From the NCBI GenBank assembly GCA_023128855.1, contig JAGMDE010000010.1, forward strand, positions 1 to 24,355: 24,355 bases of DNA, written 5' to 3'. Position 1 is the first letter of the stretch. Each line of letters starts with the position of its first letter. Position numbers and translations under genes: made by a program. Below the pieces are notes generated by a model. That model worked only from the letters and a program-made list of their open reading frames with translations. It had not been told where the DNA came from and searched no databases. The DNA comes from Thermoplasmatales archaeon (GTDB lineage Archaea; Thermoplasmatota; E2; DHVEG-1). Shown piece by piece: positions 22,660-24,355 of this stretch.

Positions 22660-22714
22660 TTGTTCAATTTGTTTGTGGTGATATAAAAAATATAGGAGAG
22701 AGGATGGAGAAAAA

Positions 22715-23131
22715 ATGGACGTATTTAGAAAAATAGGTAGCTGGTTGTTCCTGATAGGAATATTAATAGCAGTGATTGTAGGTCTAATAACTGGAGCCAA
22801 ATTTTGGACTGACACCTCAGGCTACGTAACATTATTACTAGCGATTTTAGGATTCGTAGTCGGTGCCTTGACATTCTTCGCCGTTGGAAATATTACACCA
22901 GAAAAAGTACCAACATTTTTGCTAGGTGCATTATTGTTAGTTGGAATTGGTACGGCAGGAAGCACTAACTGGTTTGCAGAGGTTAACATCATTGGACCAT
23001 ACTTCACAAGTATTGCAGGAATGCTTGCAATATTTGTTGCACCAGCAGCCGGTATATTGGCGATTAGGGCCATTTGGGATGCAGGAAAAACCAAAGAAAT
23101 AGAAAGAGTTATTCCAAAACTCCCAAAATAG
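22715..23131 (+). CDS. Four-helix membrane protein, unknown family (paralogue of 6503-6922)
   Basis: The 138-residue protein has four hydrophobic segments (about 8-27, 39-59, 68-84 and 97-122) and a charged C-terminal tail (KTKEIERVIPKLPK) that the paralogue lacks. MLAIFVAPAAGILAIRAIWD near the end and IGSWLFLIGILIAVIVG near the start match the protein at 6503-6922 closely. The middle differs. I know no named family. The ATG at 22715 follows AGGAGAGAGGATGGAG and a perfect TATA box. An ATG at 22704 is out of frame. A hairpin terminator follows directly, so the gene is probably transcribed alone and strongly. Confidence 0.83.
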   Translation: MDVFRKIGSWLFLIGILIAVIVGLITGAKFWTDTSGYVTLLLAILGFVVGALTFFAVGNITPEKVPTFLLGALLLVGIGTAGSTNWFAEVNIIGPYFTSIAGMLAIFVAPAAGILAIRAIWDAGKTKEIERVIPKLPK

Positions 23132-23135
23132 ACAC

Positions 23136-23173
23136 GAGATAGAAACACCGTCTATCTCTCTTTTTATTTTTTA
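23136..23173 (+). terminator. Hairpin and T-tract after the four-helix membrane protein gene
   Basis: GAGATAGA (23136-23143) and TCTATCTC (23151-23158) form a perfect eight-base-pair stem with a seven-base loop. A T-rich tract follows (23160-23173). It begins four bases after the stop codon. Confidence 0.75.
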
Positions 23174-23193
23174 TTTATAAAGTTTTGACTCAG

Positions 23194-23295
23194 TTAGTTA
23201 CTCAATACTTGTAAAACCCATTTATATAAATTTACAATAGTCATGAGCATTAAACCTGCTCCAAAACCCACGAGCATCACGACTATTGCAGGCAT
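23194..23295 (-). CDS. Small one-helix membrane ORF, 33 residues
   Basis: The peptide reads MPAIVVMLVGFGAGLMLMTI followed by VNLYKWVLQVLSN. Residues 3-20 are a strong membrane helix, and the rest is a short amphipathic tail. AAGGTGGTGA lies about ten bases before the ATG and matches the 16S rRNA tail well. TATA-like sequences lie near 23423-23440, with a long leader of about 110 bases. It occupies the only intergenic region of more than 300 bases in the window (23132-23470). Such a short ORF can arise by chance. The ribosome binding site and the clean hydrophobic pattern are what make me list it. Function unknown. Confidence 0.5.
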   Translation of the reverse strand: MPAIVVMLVGFGAGLMLMTIVNLYKWVLQVLSN

Positions 23296-23383
23296 TTACT
23301 TCTTCACCACCTTGTCTTTAAAACAGATTATTCTAAATACTTCATTTTTGAACATTTTAATCCACTCTTCTATCAAATAACTA

Positions 23384-23398
23384 AACTATGACATAGTT
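23384..23398. promoter_or_regulatory. 15-bp palindrome near the promoter of the 33-residue ORF
   Basis: AACTATG and CATAGTT around a single A. It lies just downstream of the predicted minus-strand transcript start (about 23401-23410), where a bound repressor would block transcription. A further half-site, AAACTAT, is at 23399-23405. Confidence 0.4.
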
Positions 23399-23430
23399 AA
23401 ACTATATCATGTTAATATGTGTCTTTTATA

Positions 23431-23440
23431 GTATTTATAA
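23431..23440 (-). promoter_or_regulatory. TATA-like element for the 33-residue ORF
   Basis: TTATAAATAC on the minus strand, with a second candidate CTATAAAAG at 23423-23431. Either would start transcription between about 23400 and 23410. Confidence 0.4.
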
Positions 23441-23470
23441 GTTTCGAGACAAAATGTCATAATGTTAATT

Positions 23471-24355
23471 TTACATCTTGTACATTACAAGCCCAGAAAG
23501 CATCTTTGGCAAGAAATATGTGGACTTTTGAGGCATATGTTCACCTGCATCGGCTATAGCCTTTAACTCTTCAATTTTTGTAGCATTCATCAAAAAAGAT
23601 AAGTCGTATTTACCTTCGTCAACAAATTGTATAGCCTCTTCATCCACTCTTGTATACTTTACATGATCCTCAAGATTTTCTTGATTTATAGCCATAATGT
23701 GTTCGAGTATGATTATATGTAAAATCGAAACATCAAGCGTTCTCCATGTTTTTGATCGATCGCCTGCAAACTTGTCCATAAATACTTCGTCTTTCAATTT
23801 TAAAAGATAATATTTGTCTTTGAGGTACATTACAAACTTATGTTCGTCTTTGGTTTCTAAATCGTCTTTAATTTTCTCTCTGATCTCTGCGATATTTTCT
23901 TTTGAGCTGTCAACTGTTTTTTTCTCTACAACAAAATATTCATTTAATTTTTCTAAAAGTTCATCAAAATCAATATTAGATTTTTTAATTAACCTGTGAG
24001 TTGGAAAAATTGATAGCCCATCATCAAACATATTTGCAAGAATAACCATACGATAGTTAAATGAGGCATCCTTGTCTGTATTTCCTGTGTTTTGCTTTAC
24101 TTCGTTAGCATAATTGATGGCTGTTTGATATCGATGATGGCCATCGGCTATAAACAAAATATTGTTTTTAAGCTCATTTTGTACCATTGAAATTATTTCT
24201 TTGTCTTCCAGTTTCCATAGCTTGTGTTTAAAGCCATCGTATCCCTCAACATCGATGATAGGATTATTAAGAGCTTCGTCAATTTTCCTTCTAATTTTAT
24301 CTTTATCATCAATATACAGTAGTTGAATTGGCTCAAGGTTTGCATGGCAAGTTCT
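23471..24355 (-). CDS. DUF1015 family protein, 5' end beyond the window
   Basis: The frame is open from the right edge of the window, so the start is missing. About 294 residues are visible. They begin with PIQLLYIDD after a short lead-in, then have IADGHHRYQTA in the middle and LPKMLSGLVMY at the end, all typical of DUF1015 proteins. The DGHHR motif resembles the active-site motif of the ParB/Srx-like fold, to which I believe this family is related. Its biochemical role is not settled, so I assign none. The ATG at 24187 is internal, since family sequence continues well upstream of it. It lies 175 bases upstream of the 33-residue ORF on the same strand, with promoter-like sequence between. 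Confidence 0.88.
   Translation of the reverse strand, partial: RTCHANLEPIQLLYIDDKDKIRRKIDEALNNPIIDVEGYDGFKHKLWKLEDKEIISMVQNELKNNILFIADGHHRYQTAINYANEVKQNTGNTDKDASFNYRMVILANMFDDGLSIFPTHRLIKKSNIDFDELLEKLNEYFVVEKKTVDSSKENIAEIREKIKDDLETKDEHKFVMYLKDKYYLLKLKDEVFMDKFAGDRSKTWRTLDVSILHIIILEHIMAINQENLEDHVKYTRVDEEAIQFVDEGKYDLSFLMNATKIEELKAIADAGEHMPQKSTYFLPKMLSGLVMYKM

Noticed and set aside
23132..23470. Possible tRNA or CRISPR array in the longest intergenic gap
   Set aside because: There is no cloverleaf, no T-loop GTTCRA motif and no regularly spaced direct repeat. The gap is explained by a terminator, a small ORF and promoter elements.

Overview
The window is AT-rich archaeal DNA, about one third G+C by eye. 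Archaeal markers are the A-type ATP synthase operon, the membrane-bound archaeal Lon, NadM-type NMN adenylyltransferase, Nop5, family 4 uracil-DNA glycosylase, TTTATATA-like boxes about 26 bp from inferred transcription starts, and GGAGG-type ribosome binding sites mixed with apparently leaderless genes. I favour a euryarchaeon, probably of the Thermoplasmatota. That placement is inference from gene style, not a phylogeny.

Layout. 1-6477 (+): the A-type ATP synthase operon from the end of the c subunit (K), then E, C, F, A, B, D and a 51-residue one-helix protein in the position of Methanosarcina AhaG. 6503-6922 (-): a four-helix membrane protein with a paralogue at 22715-23131 (+). 7076-9657 (+): lon-nadM. 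9666-12845 (-): a 1059-residue exported, membrane-anchored protein, divergent from a PKD-domain lipoprotein at 12982-13815 (+). 13873-14382 (+): nitroreductase. 14389-16506 (-): pyrD-pyrK-yjbQ. 16618-17505 (+): a shortened Nop5. 17571-19070 (+): TrkH-type K+ transporter. 19076-19793 (-): PPC/DUF296 protein and a coiled-coil protein. 19853-20702 (+): uracil-DNA glycosylase and a two-helix mini-protein. 20699-22095 (-): PfkB-family kinase and a shortened receiver domain. 22232-22477 (-): unknown 81-residue protein. 23194-23295 (-): a 33-residue membrane ORF in the only long intergenic stretch. 23471-24355 (-): DUF1015 protein running off the right edge.

How the parts work together. The first operon encodes most of a rotary ATP synthase whose c subunit keeps all visible ligands of an Enterococcus-type Na+ site. 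Lon and NadM cover membrane protein quality control and NAD synthesis. PyrD-PyrK form a class 1B dihydroorotate dehydrogenase. TrkH handles K+ uptake. Apart from the large exported protein and the small membrane proteins this is mostly core genome. I see no transposon, phage, CRISPR, tRNA or rRNA.

The most interesting items are the unnamed four-helix paralogue pair, the overlooked 33-residue ORF with a palindrome near its promoter, the AhaG-like ORF, the receiver domain with a missing middle, the short Nop5, and pyrD, which has no usual start codon in frame.
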